From contig NZ_JAKKFI010000093.1 of assembly GCF_022230955.1 (NCBI RefSeq), positions 1-64,000 of the forward strand: DNA of 64,000 nucleotides, given 5' to 3'. Below are positions 52,406 through 60,997 of this stretch, one piece after another (the stretch's first letter is position 1; every line of letters starts with the position of its first letter). This DNA is from Micromonospora cabrerizensis. Lineage in GTDB: Bacteria; Actinomycetota; Actinomycetes; Mycobacteriales; Micromonosporaceae. The notes under the pieces are model-generated. The model was given only the letters and a program-made list of their open reading frames with translations, searched no databases and had not been told where the DNA came from. The translations under genes and the position numbers were made by a program.

Positions 52406-52927
52406 TCAGGAGCAGCGCTCGAAGGTCGCAGCGGCGTAGGAGAGCGGCTGCCACTCCAGATTGATGCCGATGCTCATGTCCCACCGACCGTCAGCGAGTC
52501 GGCCGAAGTGGACGATCTCGCTGCCGGCGCCGTCGTAGTAGTACCAACCCTCGCCCTCGTACACACCGAGCCGGGTGGCCGCCCTGGCCAGGGTCTTCGG
52601 GCCGACGACGCCGTCGGCGACGAGACCTCGGGCGGTCTGCCACTTCTTCGTGGCGGCCGTCGTCATCGGCCCGAACCGGCAGTCGACGCCCGAGTAGGCG
52701 AGGTAACCGTCCGCCCACAGGATCATCTGCCACATGGCGACCACGTTGCTGTACGAGCGGGTCGACGCGGAGATCGGACCCTCGTCGTTCCAGTCGTCGG
52801 TCCAGGTGCCGGAACCCGCGACGTAACCCTGGCTGACGCTCGCGGACGCCGGTACGGCCGCGACGGCGCCGGCGACGGACGTGGCCACGACCGTCGCCAG
52901 CGCAGCAGCCTTGATTCGTAGGTGCAT
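52406..52927 (-). CDS. Secreted peptidoglycan-binding protein
   Basis: 173 aa from the ATG at 52927 (MHLRIKAAALAT). Signal peptide to about residue 29 (ending PASAS), then a peptidoglycan-binding type 1 domain (about 45-115: VVAMWQMILWADGYLAYSGV, FGPMTTAATKKWQTARGLVADGVVGPKTL) and an aromatic C-terminal part (GEGWYYYDGAGSEI). No hydrolase motif. A structural or accessory wall protein is likely. Confidence 0.85.
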   Translation of the reverse strand: MHLRIKAAALATVVATSVAGAVAAVPASASVSQGYVAGSGTWTDDWNDEGPISASTRSYSNVVAMWQMILWADGYLAYSGVDCRFGPMTTAATKKWQTARGLVADGVVGPKTLARAATRLGVYEGEGWYYYDGAGSEIVHFGRLADGRWDMSIGINLEWQPLSYAAATFERCS

Positions 52928-53016
52928 GAGCGTTCCCCCTCTGATCCCTGGGTAGGTGTCATTGGGGTAGATGGCCGGCAGACCTACTTTGTTCACGACC
53001 GGCGGACACCAGATGG

Positions 53017-54189
53017 TCAGGCCAGGTGGCCACCGATCTTCGTGAAACCGCGCAGCAGGTCCCGGGAGATGATCAGTCGCTGCATCTCGTCGGTGCCCTC
53101 GAAGATCCGGTAGAGCCGGACCTGCCGGTACCAGCGCTCGATGGGCAGCTCACGGGTGTAGCCCATGCCGCCGTGGATCTGGAGCACCCGGTCGACCACC
53201 CGGTTGACCATGCCGGCGCCGTAGAGCTTGCCCATCGACGACGCGTGCCGGGGGTCCAGGCCCTGGTCGACCGTCCACGCCGAGCGCAGCACCAGCCAGC
53301 GGGCCGCCTCCAGCTCGGTCTCCGAGTCGGCGATCATCCACTGGATGGCCTGGTTGGTGCCGATCTTCGCGCCGAAGGTCTCTCGGGTGTTGGCGTAGTC
53401 GATGGCCATCTGCAGGACCCGCTCGGCGATGCCGATGGCGTGGGACGGGATGGTGTAGCGGCCCTTGCCGATCCACTCCATGCCCAGCGTGAAGCCCTGC
53501 CCGATCTCGCCGAGGATGTTGCGGTGTGGCACGCGGACGCCGTCGAAGATGAGCGACGCGGGGCCGCCCTCGCCCATGGTCTGGATGAACTCCGAGCGCC
53601 AGCCCATCGACCGGTCGACCAGGAACGCGGTGGCCCCGCCGTTGCGGGCGCCCTTCTCCCGGTCGGTCACCGCGACCACGATGGCGAAGTCGGCGTCGTG
53701 GCCACCGGTGATGAAGGTCTTCTCGCCGTCCAGGACCCAGTCGTCGCCGTCACGGCGGGCGGAGAGCCGGATGTTGGCTGCGTCGGAGCCGGCACCCGGC
53801 TCGGTGATCGCGAAGCAGGAGCGCCGCTCGCCCTCGATGGTCGGGATGAGGAACTCCTGCTTCTGCTCCTCGGTGGCGTGGAACAGGATGTTGTCCGCCT
53901 CGCCGCCGAAGCGGAACGGCACGAAGGTGTGGCCCAGCTCCGTCCAGATCAACGACTGGAGCACCGCCGGCAGGTTCATCCCGCCGTACTCTTCGGGGGT
54001 GGCCAGGCCCCAGAAACCGAACTTGCGCGCCTTGAGTTGCAGCTCGCGCACCTCGGAGTGGTCCAGGCCCGGCTGGTGCGCCCTCTCCCGGCGGAGCACC
54101 TCCGCTTCCAGGGGCATCACCTCGCGGCGGATGAACGATCGGACGGTGTCCCGCACCGCCCGCTCCTCGTCGGTCAGCGAAAAGTCCAC
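53017..54189 (-). CDS. Acyl-CoA dehydrogenase
   Basis: 390-aa FAD enzyme that introduces the alpha-beta double bond of acyl-CoA thioesters. Family marks: CFAITEPGAGSDAANI, GEKTFITGGHDAD and the C-terminal RVLQIHGGMGYTRELPIERWYRQVRLYRIFEGTDEMQ. The catalytic base Glu is probably that of FEGTDE. GTG start at 54189. Divergent from a TetR gene with a 19-bp site in between, so probably regulated by it. The chain-length preference is not evident. Confidence 0.94.
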   Translation of the reverse strand: MDFSLTDEERAVRDTVRSFIRREVMPLEAEVLRRERAHQPGLDHSEVRELQLKARKFGFWGLATPEEYGGMNLPAVLQSLIWTELGHTFVPFRFGGEADNILFHATEEQKQEFLIPTIEGERRSCFAITEPGAGSDAANIRLSARRDGDDWVLDGEKTFITGGHDADFAIVVAVTDREKGARNGGATAFLVDRSMGWRSEFIQTMGEGGPASLIFDGVRVPHRNILGEIGQGFTLGMEWIGKGRYTIPSHAIGIAERVLQMAIDYANTRETFGAKIGTNQAIQWMIADSETELEAARWLVLRSAWTVDQGLDPRHASSMGKLYGAGMVNRVVDRVLQIHGGMGYTRELPIERWYRQVRLYRIFEGTDEMQRLIISRDLLRGFTKIGGHLA

Positions 54190-54225
54190 GTGGTCCTCCT
54201 GGCGTCGGCGCAGCCGGTCACCATT

Positions 54226-54244
54226 AAACTAGCGGTGCAAGTTT
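54226..54244. promoter_or_regulatory. TetR operator candidate 1
   Basis: AAACTAGCGGTGCAAGTTT: half-sites AAACT and AGTTT, extended by GC/GC inside, around a variable centre. It lies between the divergent acyl-CoA dehydrogenase and TetR genes. A second copy of the same layout lies before the aldehyde dehydrogenase gene. Confidence 0.6.
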
Positions 54245-54287
54245 TGCCGCGTCCAGACCTGACGGCCCGAGACCCGCGAGGAGCGCA

Positions 54288-54944
54288 GTGCCCCGACCCC
54301 GCCAGCCCCGGCTGACCCGGCAGCTGATCGTCGAGACAGCCACCGCGCTCATCGACGCCGAGGGCCTGCCAGCCTTCTCCACCCGGCGGCTCGCCGCCGA
54401 GTTGGGCGTACGCGGGCCGTCGCTCTACAACCACTTCGCCACGAAGGACGAGATCCTCGACGCGGTCGCCGACACGGTCACCGGCGCCGTCGACACCAGC
54501 GGCTTCGCCAGCCGGGACTGGGCGGCCGCGCTGCTCGACTGGGCCTGGTCGTACCGGCGGGCGCTCACCGCCCACCCGAACATCGTGCCGTACCTGGCGC
54601 AGGGGCCGGGCCGTCGACCGGCCGCGCTGGCCATGGCCGACGCGGTCTACGGCGGATTGGTCCGCGCCGGTTGGCCGCCCGCGCGGGCCACCCACATCGG
54701 TGCCGCCCTGCGCTACTTCGTGGCCGGGTCGGCGCTCGGATCGTTCGCCCGTGGTTTCGTCGAGGACCCGGAGCTGTACGCCGCGCACTACCCGCACCTG
54801 CGTCAGGCGCACCGGCTCGCCGAGCACCAGCAGAGCGTGGACGAGGGTGCCTTCGCTCTGGGCCTCGACGCCCTGCTGCACGGCCTGGCCGCCGAGTACG
54901 CCCGTACCGTCGCCACGGTGGAGTCCGGGCGGCCCAACGGGTAG
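54288..54944 (+). CDS. TetR-family transcriptional regulator
   Basis: 218 aa. The N-terminal HTH (about 10-55: RQLIVETATALIDAEGLPAFSTRRLAAELGVRGPSLYNHFATKDEILDAV) is canonical; the C-terminal ligand domain follows (about 75-205) and looks like the TetR_C group with RAALTAHPNI-type helices. GTG start at 54288 after GAGGAG. Likely represses itself, the acyl-CoA dehydrogenase and the downstream aldehyde/alcohol dehydrogenases. Confidence 0.93.
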   Translation: MPRPRQPRLTRQLIVETATALIDAEGLPAFSTRRLAAELGVRGPSLYNHFATKDEILDAVADTVTGAVDTSGFASRDWAAALLDWAWSYRRALTAHPNIVPYLAQGPGRRPAALAMADAVYGGLVRAGWPPARATHIGAALRYFVAGSALGSFARGFVEDPELYAAHYPHLRQAHRLAEHQQSVDEGAFALGLDALLHGLAAEYARTVATVESGRPNG

Positions 54945-54949
54945 CGTCC

Positions 54950-54968
54950 AAACTCCCAGCGCTAGTTA
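54950..54968. promoter_or_regulatory. TetR operator candidate 2, before the aldehyde dehydrogenase gene
   Basis: AAACTCCCAGCGCTAGTTA has the same 19-bp half-site layout as the site at 54226-54244 and contains, on the other strand, TAACTAGCG. It starts 6 bp after the TetR stop and ends 46 bp before the ATG at 55015. Confidence 0.5.
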
Positions 54969-55014
54969 CATCGCCCGTCGCGACCCCCATCGACCACCCC
55001 CCCGAAGGGACGAC

Positions 55015-56469
55015 ATGGACCTCGCCGCCCCGCCGTCGCCGCTGTCCGACGCCCTGCGCCTCCGACGCCACCTGCACCTGGGCGGCGAATGGTCGTCTCC
55101 CGCCGGCACCGACCTGATCGACGTGGAAAACCCGAGCACCGGCGAGCTGATCGGGCACGTGCCGGCCGGCACCCCGGCCGACGTGGACCGCGCCGTGGCC
55201 GCGGCCCGCGCCGCCTTCCCCGGCTGGTCGGCCACCTCTCCCGCCGAGCGTTCCGGCCACCTCGACCGGCTGCACACCGCGCTCGCCGCACGCGCCGACG
55301 ACCTCGCCCGCACCATCGCCGTCGAGCTGGGCTCGCCGCTCAAGCTCGCCACCCGGGTGCAGGTCGGCCTGCCGTTGACCGTGCTGCGCGACCACGTCAC
55401 GCTCGCCGCCCGCGCACCGGTCGACGAGACGATCGGCAACTCCCTCGTCGTCCGCGAGCCGGTCGGCGTGGTCGGCGCGATCACCCCGTGGAACTACCCG
55501 CTGCACCAGGTGATGGCAAAACTGGCGCCCGCGCTCGCCGCCGGTTGCACGGTGGTGCTCAAGCCCAGCGAGTTGACCCCGTTGACCGCGTACCTGCTCT
55601 TCGACGCGGTCACCGAGGCGGGCCTGCCGCCGGGGGTGCTCAACCTGGTCCCCGGCACCGGGCCGGTGGTCGGCGAGGCCCTGGCCGGGCACCCCGACGT
55701 CGACCTCGTCTCGTTCACCGGCTCCACCGTCACCGGCGCGCGGATCATGCGGCTGGCCGCCGACCGGATCGCCCGGGTCGCGCTGGAACTGGGCGGCAAG
55801 TCCGCCAACGTGATCCTCCCCGACGCCGACCTGGCCACCGCGGTCAAGGTGGGCGTCGGCAACGCCCTGCTCAACTCCGGGCAGACCTGCACCGCGTGGA
55901 CCCGGATGCTGGTGCACCGCGACCGGTACGACGAAGCACTCGACCTCATCGCCACGGCGGTGGCCGGCTACCGGCTCGGCGACCCGTTCGACCCGGCCAC
56001 CCGCCTCGGCCCGCTGGTCTCCGCCGCCCAGGCCGAGCGGGTCCGCGGCCACATCGACCGGGCACTCGCCGACGGCGCCCGACTGGTCGCCGGTGGACCC
56101 GACGCCCCGGTGCCGTCCGCGGGGCACTTCGTCGCCCCGACCGTCTTCGCCGACGTGCACCCCGACAGCGCGCTCGCCCAGGAGGAGGTCTTCGGCCCGG
56201 TGCTCGCCGTCCTCCCGTTCGCCGACACCGACGAGGCGGTCGCCATCGCCAACAACTCGAAGTACGGGCTGGCCGGCGCGGTCTGGTCCACCGACACCGA
56301 GGCCGCGCTCGCGGTGGCCCGCCGGCTGCGCACCGGGGCGGTCGACATCAACGGCGCCTCGTTCAACCCGCTCGCCCCGTTCGGCGGCTACAAGCAGTCG
56401 GGCCTGGGCCGGGAGCTGGGCGTGCACGGCCTCGCCGAGTTCTGCGAGCTGAAGGCGATCCAGCGATGA
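55015..56469 (+). CDS. Aldehyde dehydrogenase
   Basis: 484-aa NAD(P)-dependent aldehyde dehydrogenase. Motifs: ITPWNYPLHQVMAKLAPAL, general-base Glu in ELGGKSANVIL, nucleophile Cys in SGQTCTAWTRM, and the C-terminal NPLAPFGGYKQSGLGRELG. The ATG at 55015 has GAAGGGA upstream; the open frame extends into the TetR gene but homology starts here. The stop overlaps the alcohol dehydrogenase start by 4 bp, so the two likely act in sequence on one alcohol/aldehyde. Confidence 0.95.
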   Translation: MDLAAPPSPLSDALRLRRHLHLGGEWSSPAGTDLIDVENPSTGELIGHVPAGTPADVDRAVAAARAAFPGWSATSPAERSGHLDRLHTALAARADDLARTIAVELGSPLKLATRVQVGLPLTVLRDHVTLAARAPVDETIGNSLVVREPVGVVGAITPWNYPLHQVMAKLAPALAAGCTVVLKPSELTPLTAYLLFDAVTEAGLPPGVLNLVPGTGPVVGEALAGHPDVDLVSFTGSTVTGARIMRLAADRIARVALELGGKSANVILPDADLATAVKVGVGNALLNSGQTCTAWTRMLVHRDRYDEALDLIATAVAGYRLGDPFDPATRLGPLVSAAQAERVRGHIDRALADGARLVAGGPDAPVPSAGHFVAPTVFADVHPDSALAQEEVFGPVLAVLPFADTDEAVAIANNSKYGLAGAVWSTDTEAALAVARRLRTGAVDINGASFNPLAPFGGYKQSGLGRELGVHGLAEFCELKAIQR

Positions 56470-57638
56470 GCGCCCCCGAGTCGTTCCCGGCCGCGCCGGG
56501 CGGTGCCGAGCCGTCCCCGGTCGCGCCGGGCGGTGCCAGCGAGCCGGCGGGCGCGCCGGTCACCGTCCGCGCGCTCGTCGCCCGCCGATCCGGTGCCGAG
56601 CTGCGAATCGAGCAGGTACGCCTGCCCGCGCCCGGCCCCGGCGAGGTGCGGGTGACGATCCGCGCCGCCGGCGTCTGCCACTCCGACCTGTCCATGGTGA
56701 ACGGCACCCTCGCCGCGAGGTTCCCGCTGGTGCTGGGGCACGAGGCGACCGGGGTGGTGGCCGAGACCGGGCCCGGCAGCCGGCTGGCGGTCGGCACCCC
56801 GGTGGTGCTCAACTGGGCGCCGGCCTGCCGTTCCTGCTGGTGGTGCCGGCGCGACGAGCCGTGGCTCTGCGCCAACACCACGTCCCCGACCGTGCCGCGC
56901 GGCGAGACCGACGACGGCCTCCCGCTGCACCTGACCCTCGGCCTCGGCGCGCTCGCCGAAGCGGTGGTGGTGCCCGACAACGCCGTCATCCCGATTCCCG
57001 CCGGTCTGCCCCCGGAGCGGGCCGCGCTGCTCGGCTGCGCGGTGCTGACCGGCGTCGGCGCGGTCGGCAACACCGCCCGGGTGGCTCCCGGCGAGTCGGT
57101 GGCGGTGATCGGCCTCGGCGGGGTCGGGCTCGCCGTGCTCTCCGCGGCCCGCCGGGCCGGCGCCACCACGATCCTGGCCGTCGACGTCGCCGAGGCCAAG
57201 CGCGACCTGGCCATGGCCGCCGGCGCGACCGACTTCCTGCTCTCCGACGACCGGCTCTCCAAGGAGGTACGGGCACGCACCGAGAGTCGGGGCGTCGACC
57301 ACGCCTTCGAGTGCGTCGGGCGGGCGGCGACCATCCGGGCGGCCTGGCGACTCACCCGACGCGGGGGAGCGGTGACCGTGGTCGGCATGGGTGCCAAGGA
57401 CGACATGCTCAGCCTCGGCGCGCTCGACGTCTTCCACTCCGCCCGCACGCTGCGCTCCTCCGTGTACGGCTCGTCCGACCCGGATCGTGAGGTGCCCGTG
57501 CTGGCCGCCGGGCTGGCCGACGGCTCGCTGGATCTGGGCGTACTGGTCAGCGGCACGGTGCCGTTGGACGAGGCGCCCACGGCGTTCGAGCGGCTGGCCC
57601 GGGGCGAGGGTGCCCGTTGGGTGGTCACCCTGGCCTGA
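56466..57638 (+). CDS. Zinc-dependent alcohol dehydrogenase (MDR family)
   Basis: 390 aa. A Pro/Gly-rich N-terminal stretch of about 30 residues with a duplicated VAPGG unit precedes the family core, an unusual extension. Catalytic zinc ligands are Cys in GVCHSDL and His-Glu in GHEATG; the structural zinc loop (CRSCWWCRRDEPWLC) has four Cys. The coenzyme fold is AVIGLGGVGLAV. Cotranscribed with the aldehyde dehydrogenase (4-bp overlap), suggesting an alcohol-to-acid route. Confidence 0.93.
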   Translation: MSAPESFPAAPGGAEPSPVAPGGASEPAGAPVTVRALVARRSGAELRIEQVRLPAPGPGEVRVTIRAAGVCHSDLSMVNGTLAARFPLVLGHEATGVVAETGPGSRLAVGTPVVLNWAPACRSCWWCRRDEPWLCANTTSPTVPRGETDDGLPLHLTLGLGALAEAVVVPDNAVIPIPAGLPPERAALLGCAVLTGVGAVGNTARVAPGESVAVIGLGGVGLAVLSAARRAGATTILAVDVAEAKRDLAMAAGATDFLLSDDRLSKEVRARTESRGVDHAFECVGRAATIRAAWRLTRRGGAVTVVGMGAKDDMLSLGALDVFHSARTLRSSVYGSSDPDREVPVLAAGLADGSLDLGVLVSGTVPLDEAPTAFERLARGEGARWVVTLA

Positions 57639-57774
57639 GCCGAGGTCGGCCGGCAACGTGGCCCGGTGGCCGCAGCAGTTGGTCGGCGAGTGCTGTCGGA
57701 ATCGACGAGTTTGCGAGGGACACCGGGCTCTTCGGCAGGTCGACACCGGCTCAACGCGGGCCGATACTCGACGG

Positions 57775-58287
57775 GTGGAAGCAGATGCCGCCGGGCACCG
57801 CGAGTCCCACCCCGCGGGTTCGGTCGTGCCGGGCTGGGCATACGGCCGAGCGGGCCGCCTGGTCTTCACCGGGGAGTCAGGCATTCCTGATCCGCCGCTC
57901 GCCAGGGCGTTGCGGAGCGCCGCCGTCGATTCGGTGCTGGGTGTGCTCTTCGGACTGGCGTGCTGCCTGGCAGCTGTCGGCTTCGGGTGGGCCGAGCACG
58001 CGGGCGTCGCCGCCCTCACGGCCTATGGGACACCACGGATTCGCCGAGGATTCCGACTGCGCGTGACGCTCATGTTCGCGGTCACCGCCGCAGCGTTCCT
58101 GGTGGTGGGCTTCGTGCTCGAAGACGGGCTGCGGGCGCCATGGGACCTGTTCTTCCCGCTGGCCTTCGCCCTGTCCGCCGGCAGTCTCGCCGGGACGGCC
58201 GCGGCCTACCTGCCGTGGCGGATCCCTGAACGGAGGAATAGGGGCAACTGCCTCGAACCCGAGCCCGGACGTCCGCCACACCTGTAG
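57775..58287 (+). CDS. Putative membrane protein
   Basis: 170 aa from a GTG at 57775; the start is uncertain. Four membrane segments (about 48-66, 70-88, 100-118, 126-146) follow a short cytoplasmic part. The C-terminus is Pro/Arg-rich. No recognised family. The stop codon lies in the first bases of the 53-bp palindrome. Confidence 0.5.
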   Translation: MEADAAGHRESHPAGSVVPGWAYGRAGRLVFTGESGIPDPPLARALRSAAVDSVLGVLFGLACCLAAVGFGWAEHAGVAALTAYGTPRIRRGFRLRVTLMFAVTAAAFLVVGFVLEDGLRAPWDLFFPLAFALSAGSLAGTAAAYLPWRIPERRNRGNCLEPEPGRPPHL

Positions 58288-58336
58288 ATCTTGGACAGTT
58301 TCCGTTCGGCCCGAACGGAAACTGTCCAAGATCTAC
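58284..58336. repeat. Perfect 53-bp palindrome (26-bp arms, 1-bp centre)
   Basis: 58284-58309 is the exact complement of 58311-58336, with a C at 58310. It starts at the last base before the TAG of the upstream ORF and separates it from a convergent gene. As RNA it would form a stem of about 24-25 bp. Probably an interspersed repeat acting as a terminator. Confidence 0.9.
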
Positions 58337-58385
58337 CCTGCCAGGTCTCTTCTCCTGGGAATGGACGACAGCCGGACATGACGCG

Positions 58386-58420
58386 GAAGCCGGCCCACCC
58401 GCTACGGGTGGGCCGGCTTC
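58386..58420 (-). terminator. Terminator hairpin after the SPFH gene
   Basis: Perfect 16-bp arms GAAGCCGGCCCACCCG (58386-58401) and complement (58405-58420) with a 3-nt loop, 4 bp after the stop at 58425 on the minus strand. Confidence 0.8.
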
Positions 58421-58424
58421 TCCG

Positions 58425-59282
58425 TCACTTGCCGGTGACGATGCCCGGGTTGATGCAGAGCCCCGGGTTGGCGCCGTTCTTCTCGGCGATCTCCAGACAG
58501 CGGGTCACCTTGTCGACCTTCGCGTTGGTCTCGGTGATCTGCTTGGAGATCTCCGCGTTCTTGCGGTCCTGCTCCAGGTTGCGGGTCTGCGCCAGCTTGT
58601 CCTGGAACGCCTTGATGTTGCCCTCGGTCTTGTCGTCGTGGTTCACCCGGGTGATGGTCACCGAGAGGATGTCCACATCGGTGGCGAGTCGGGTCTCCGC
58701 GCTGGTCTTGATGTTCGCGGCGAACGGCTTCAGGTCCACGTTGAGGTCGCCGGTCTGGGCGTCGATCTTCTCCAGCGGGTTGTACGCGGCGAACGCGTCG
58801 TTGGTCGCGCTGTCGAGCTGCACACCCACCCGCTGGCCCCGGAAGCTGTCGAAGTCGCCCTTGTAGTCCATGAACTGCTTCGGCGCGTTCTCCGGCTTGA
58901 CCTGCCACTCGATGAGCACCTCGACGCAGGCGTCGGCGAGCGTGCCGGTGCGGACCCGTACGCAGTTGTTGCCGCCGATGTGGTCGTACTTCTGCCGGCC
59001 GGCGTCCCACTCGCCGACCTTCTGCCACGGCGCCACCCACTTCAGGCCGGAACCGGTCACCTCGCCGGTGGGCTTGCCGAAGCTGGTGACGATGCCGACC
59101 GACCGGATGGGCACCGAGTGGGCGCTGGAGACGACACCCACCAGCAGGGTGAGCGAGAGGAAGACGAGCGCCGCGAGAGCGGCCATCCGCTTCAGTGGCC
59201 GCGCGGGCGTGGCGAGAGCCAGGACGGCGCTGACCGCCAGGGCGACGGCGAAGACGATCGCCATGGTGAAGCCGACGGGCAT
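58425..59282 (-). CDS. SPFH/band-7 (prohibitin-like) membrane protein
   Basis: 285 aa from the ATG at 59282. Two N-terminal membrane segments (about 5-25 and 35-52), then an SPFH domain (about 58-215: SVGIVTSFGKPTGEVTGSGLKW, VLIEWQVKPENAPKQFMD, ATDVDILSVTITRVNHDDKT) and a coiled-coil rich in Glu/Lys/Gln (KAFQDKLAQTRNLEQDRKNA). Such proteins assemble on membranes as scaffolds. Stands alone before the liv operon. Confidence 0.88.
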   Translation of the reverse strand: MPVGFTMAIVFAVALAVSAVLALATPARPLKRMAALAALVFLSLTLLVGVVSSAHSVPIRSVGIVTSFGKPTGEVTGSGLKWVAPWQKVGEWDAGRQKYDHIGGNNCVRVRTGTLADACVEVLIEWQVKPENAPKQFMDYKGDFDSFRGQRVGVQLDSATNDAFAAYNPLEKIDAQTGDLNVDLKPFAANIKTSAETRLATDVDILSVTITRVNHDDKTEGNIKAFQDKLAQTRNLEQDRKNAEISKQITETNAKVDKVTRCLEIAEKNGANPGLCINPGIVTGK

Positions 59283-59506
59283 GGGGTGGGGACCTTCCGC
59301 TGGGCTGTGTGGATCTTCAATCTAGGAGGACCGGTCAAGTCGGAGGCGCGGTGCAGTGGAGTCCGCGCACGTCATTGACCGGTCGAATATGGAGCCCATC
59401 GACATGGCTCGACTCGTGCGGCCCGCCGTAGGTTTCGTCCACGCGACGGCCCTGTGACCACGGTCACCGAACCGACCGTCGCGGCGACCGTGCGGAGGAT
59501 GAGGCG

Positions 59507-60268
59507 ATGGCCGGGAAAGCGCTCCTGTCGGCCCGTGGGCTGACCCGCGACTTCCGGGGCTTCCGGGCGGTCGACGACGTCGACCTCGACGTCGCGCCGG
59601 AGAGCGTGCACGCGCTGGTCGGCCCGAACGGTGCGGGCAAGACCACCCTGTTCAACCTGCTCACCGGCTTCCTGCGCCCCAGCGCCGGGCGGATCGAGCT
59701 GGACGGCCGCGACGTCACCGGCCTGCCCCCGGAGCGGGTGGCCCGGCTCGGGGTGGCCCGCTCGTTCCAGATCACCAGCCTCTTCCCGCAGCTCTCCGCC
59801 CGGGAGCACGTCGCGCTGGCCCTCCAGTCGCCCAGCGGGCTGGGCTGGCGGTTCTGGCGGTCGGCGAAGCTGATGGGTCGCTACACCGAGCGGGCTGACG
59901 AGTTGCTGGCCATGGTGGGGCTGGCCGACCTGGCGCAGGCCCCGTCCGAGTCGTTGGCGTACGGGCGCAAGCGGGCCCTGGAACTGGCCATCGCCCTGGC
60001 GCTGGACCCGAAGGTGCTGCTGCTCGACGAGCCGACCGCCGGGATGGGCATGGAGGACGTGGACCGCACCGTCGAGCTGATCAGCCGGGTTCGCCAGGGC
60101 CGGACCGTGGTGATGGTCGAGCACAACATGAGCGTGGTCGGCCGACTCGCCGACACCGTCACCGTCCTACAGGCCGGCAAGGTCCTCGTCGAGGGCCCGT
60201 ACGAGCAGGTCCGGGCCGACGAGCGCGTGATCACCGCCTACCTGGGAGCCGCTGATGCTGCGCATTGA
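59507..60268 (+). CDS. livG: Branched-chain amino acid ABC transporter ATP-binding protein LivG
   Basis: 253 aa ATPase. Walker A GPNGAGKTTLF, Walker B KVLLLDEPTAG. The segment where LSGGQ would lie reads SLAYGRKRALELAIAL, as is common in LivG. The C-terminal EGPYEQVRADERVITAYLG tail is LivG-specific. First gene of the five-gene operon; ATG at 59507. Its 3' end overlaps livF by 14 bp. Confidence 0.93.
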   Translation: MAGKALLSARGLTRDFRGFRAVDDVDLDVAPESVHALVGPNGAGKTTLFNLLTGFLRPSAGRIELDGRDVTGLPPERVARLGVARSFQITSLFPQLSAREHVALALQSPSGLGWRFWRSAKLMGRYTERADELLAMVGLADLAQAPSESLAYGRKRALELAIALALDPKVLLLDEPTAGMGMEDVDRTVELISRVRQGRTVVMVEHNMSVVGRLADTVTVLQAGKVLVEGPYEQVRADERVITAYLGAADAAH

Positions 60269-60947
60269 GAACCTCTCCGCCTCCTACGGCGAGGCGCAGG
60301 TGCTCCGCGAGGTCAGCCTCGAGGTCGCCGCCGGTGAGGTGGTCACCCTGGTCGGGCGCAACGGTGCCGGCAAGTCCACTCTGCTGCGCTGCGTGATGGG
60401 TTTGCACGCCGGCCAGCGCGGCACTGTCGAGCTGGACGGCCGCGACATCTCCCGGCTCCCGGCGCACAAGCGGGCCCGCCTGGGGCTGGGCTGGGTGCCG
60501 GACGACCGGGGCAGCTACGCCACCCTGACCGTCACCGAGAACCTCACCCTGCCGCCCACGGTGGGCCCCGACCCGTGGTCGCTGGAGCGGGTGTACGAGG
60601 CGTTTCCCGCCCTCTACACCCGGCGGGACTCCGCGGCCACCATGCTCTCCGGCGGTGAGCAGCAGATGCTCGCGCTGGCCCGGGTGCTGCGGATGGGTGC
60701 CCGGCTGCTGCTCTGCGACGAGCCCACCGAAGGGCTGTCGCCACTGCTGGTGCAGCAGGTCGGTGAGCTGCTGCGCGAGGCCAAGCGGCACGGGGTGACC
60801 GTGCTGCTGGTCGAACAGAACCTGCACTTCGCCACGGGCGTCGCCGACCGGCACTACCTGCTGGCCGAGGGGCGTGTCGCCGAGGCGATGGACAACTCCG
60901 AGGTGCGCTCGCGCGAACGCGAACTGCTCGCGTACCTCGGGATCTGA
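60255..60947 (+). CDS. livF: Branched-chain amino acid ABC transporter ATP-binding protein LivF
   Basis: 230 aa ATPase: Walker A GRNGAGKSTLLR, signature LSGGEQQMLALARVL, Walker B LLLCDEPTEGLSP, H-loop in VEQNLH. Pairs with LivG to drive the importer. The start lies inside the livG 3' end (14-bp overlap). Confidence 0.93.
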   Translation: MLRIENLSASYGEAQVLREVSLEVAAGEVVTLVGRNGAGKSTLLRCVMGLHAGQRGTVELDGRDISRLPAHKRARLGLGWVPDDRGSYATLTVTENLTLPPTVGPDPWSLERVYEAFPALYTRRDSAATMLSGGEQQMLALARVLRMGARLLLCDEPTEGLSPLLVQQVGELLREAKRHGVTVLLVEQNLHFATGVADRHYLLAEGRVAEAMDNSEVRSRERELLAYLGI

Positions 60948-60997
60948 ATCTGTCAACGACGACCCGCGCGACGACGCGCGGGATGGATGGAGTGGGC

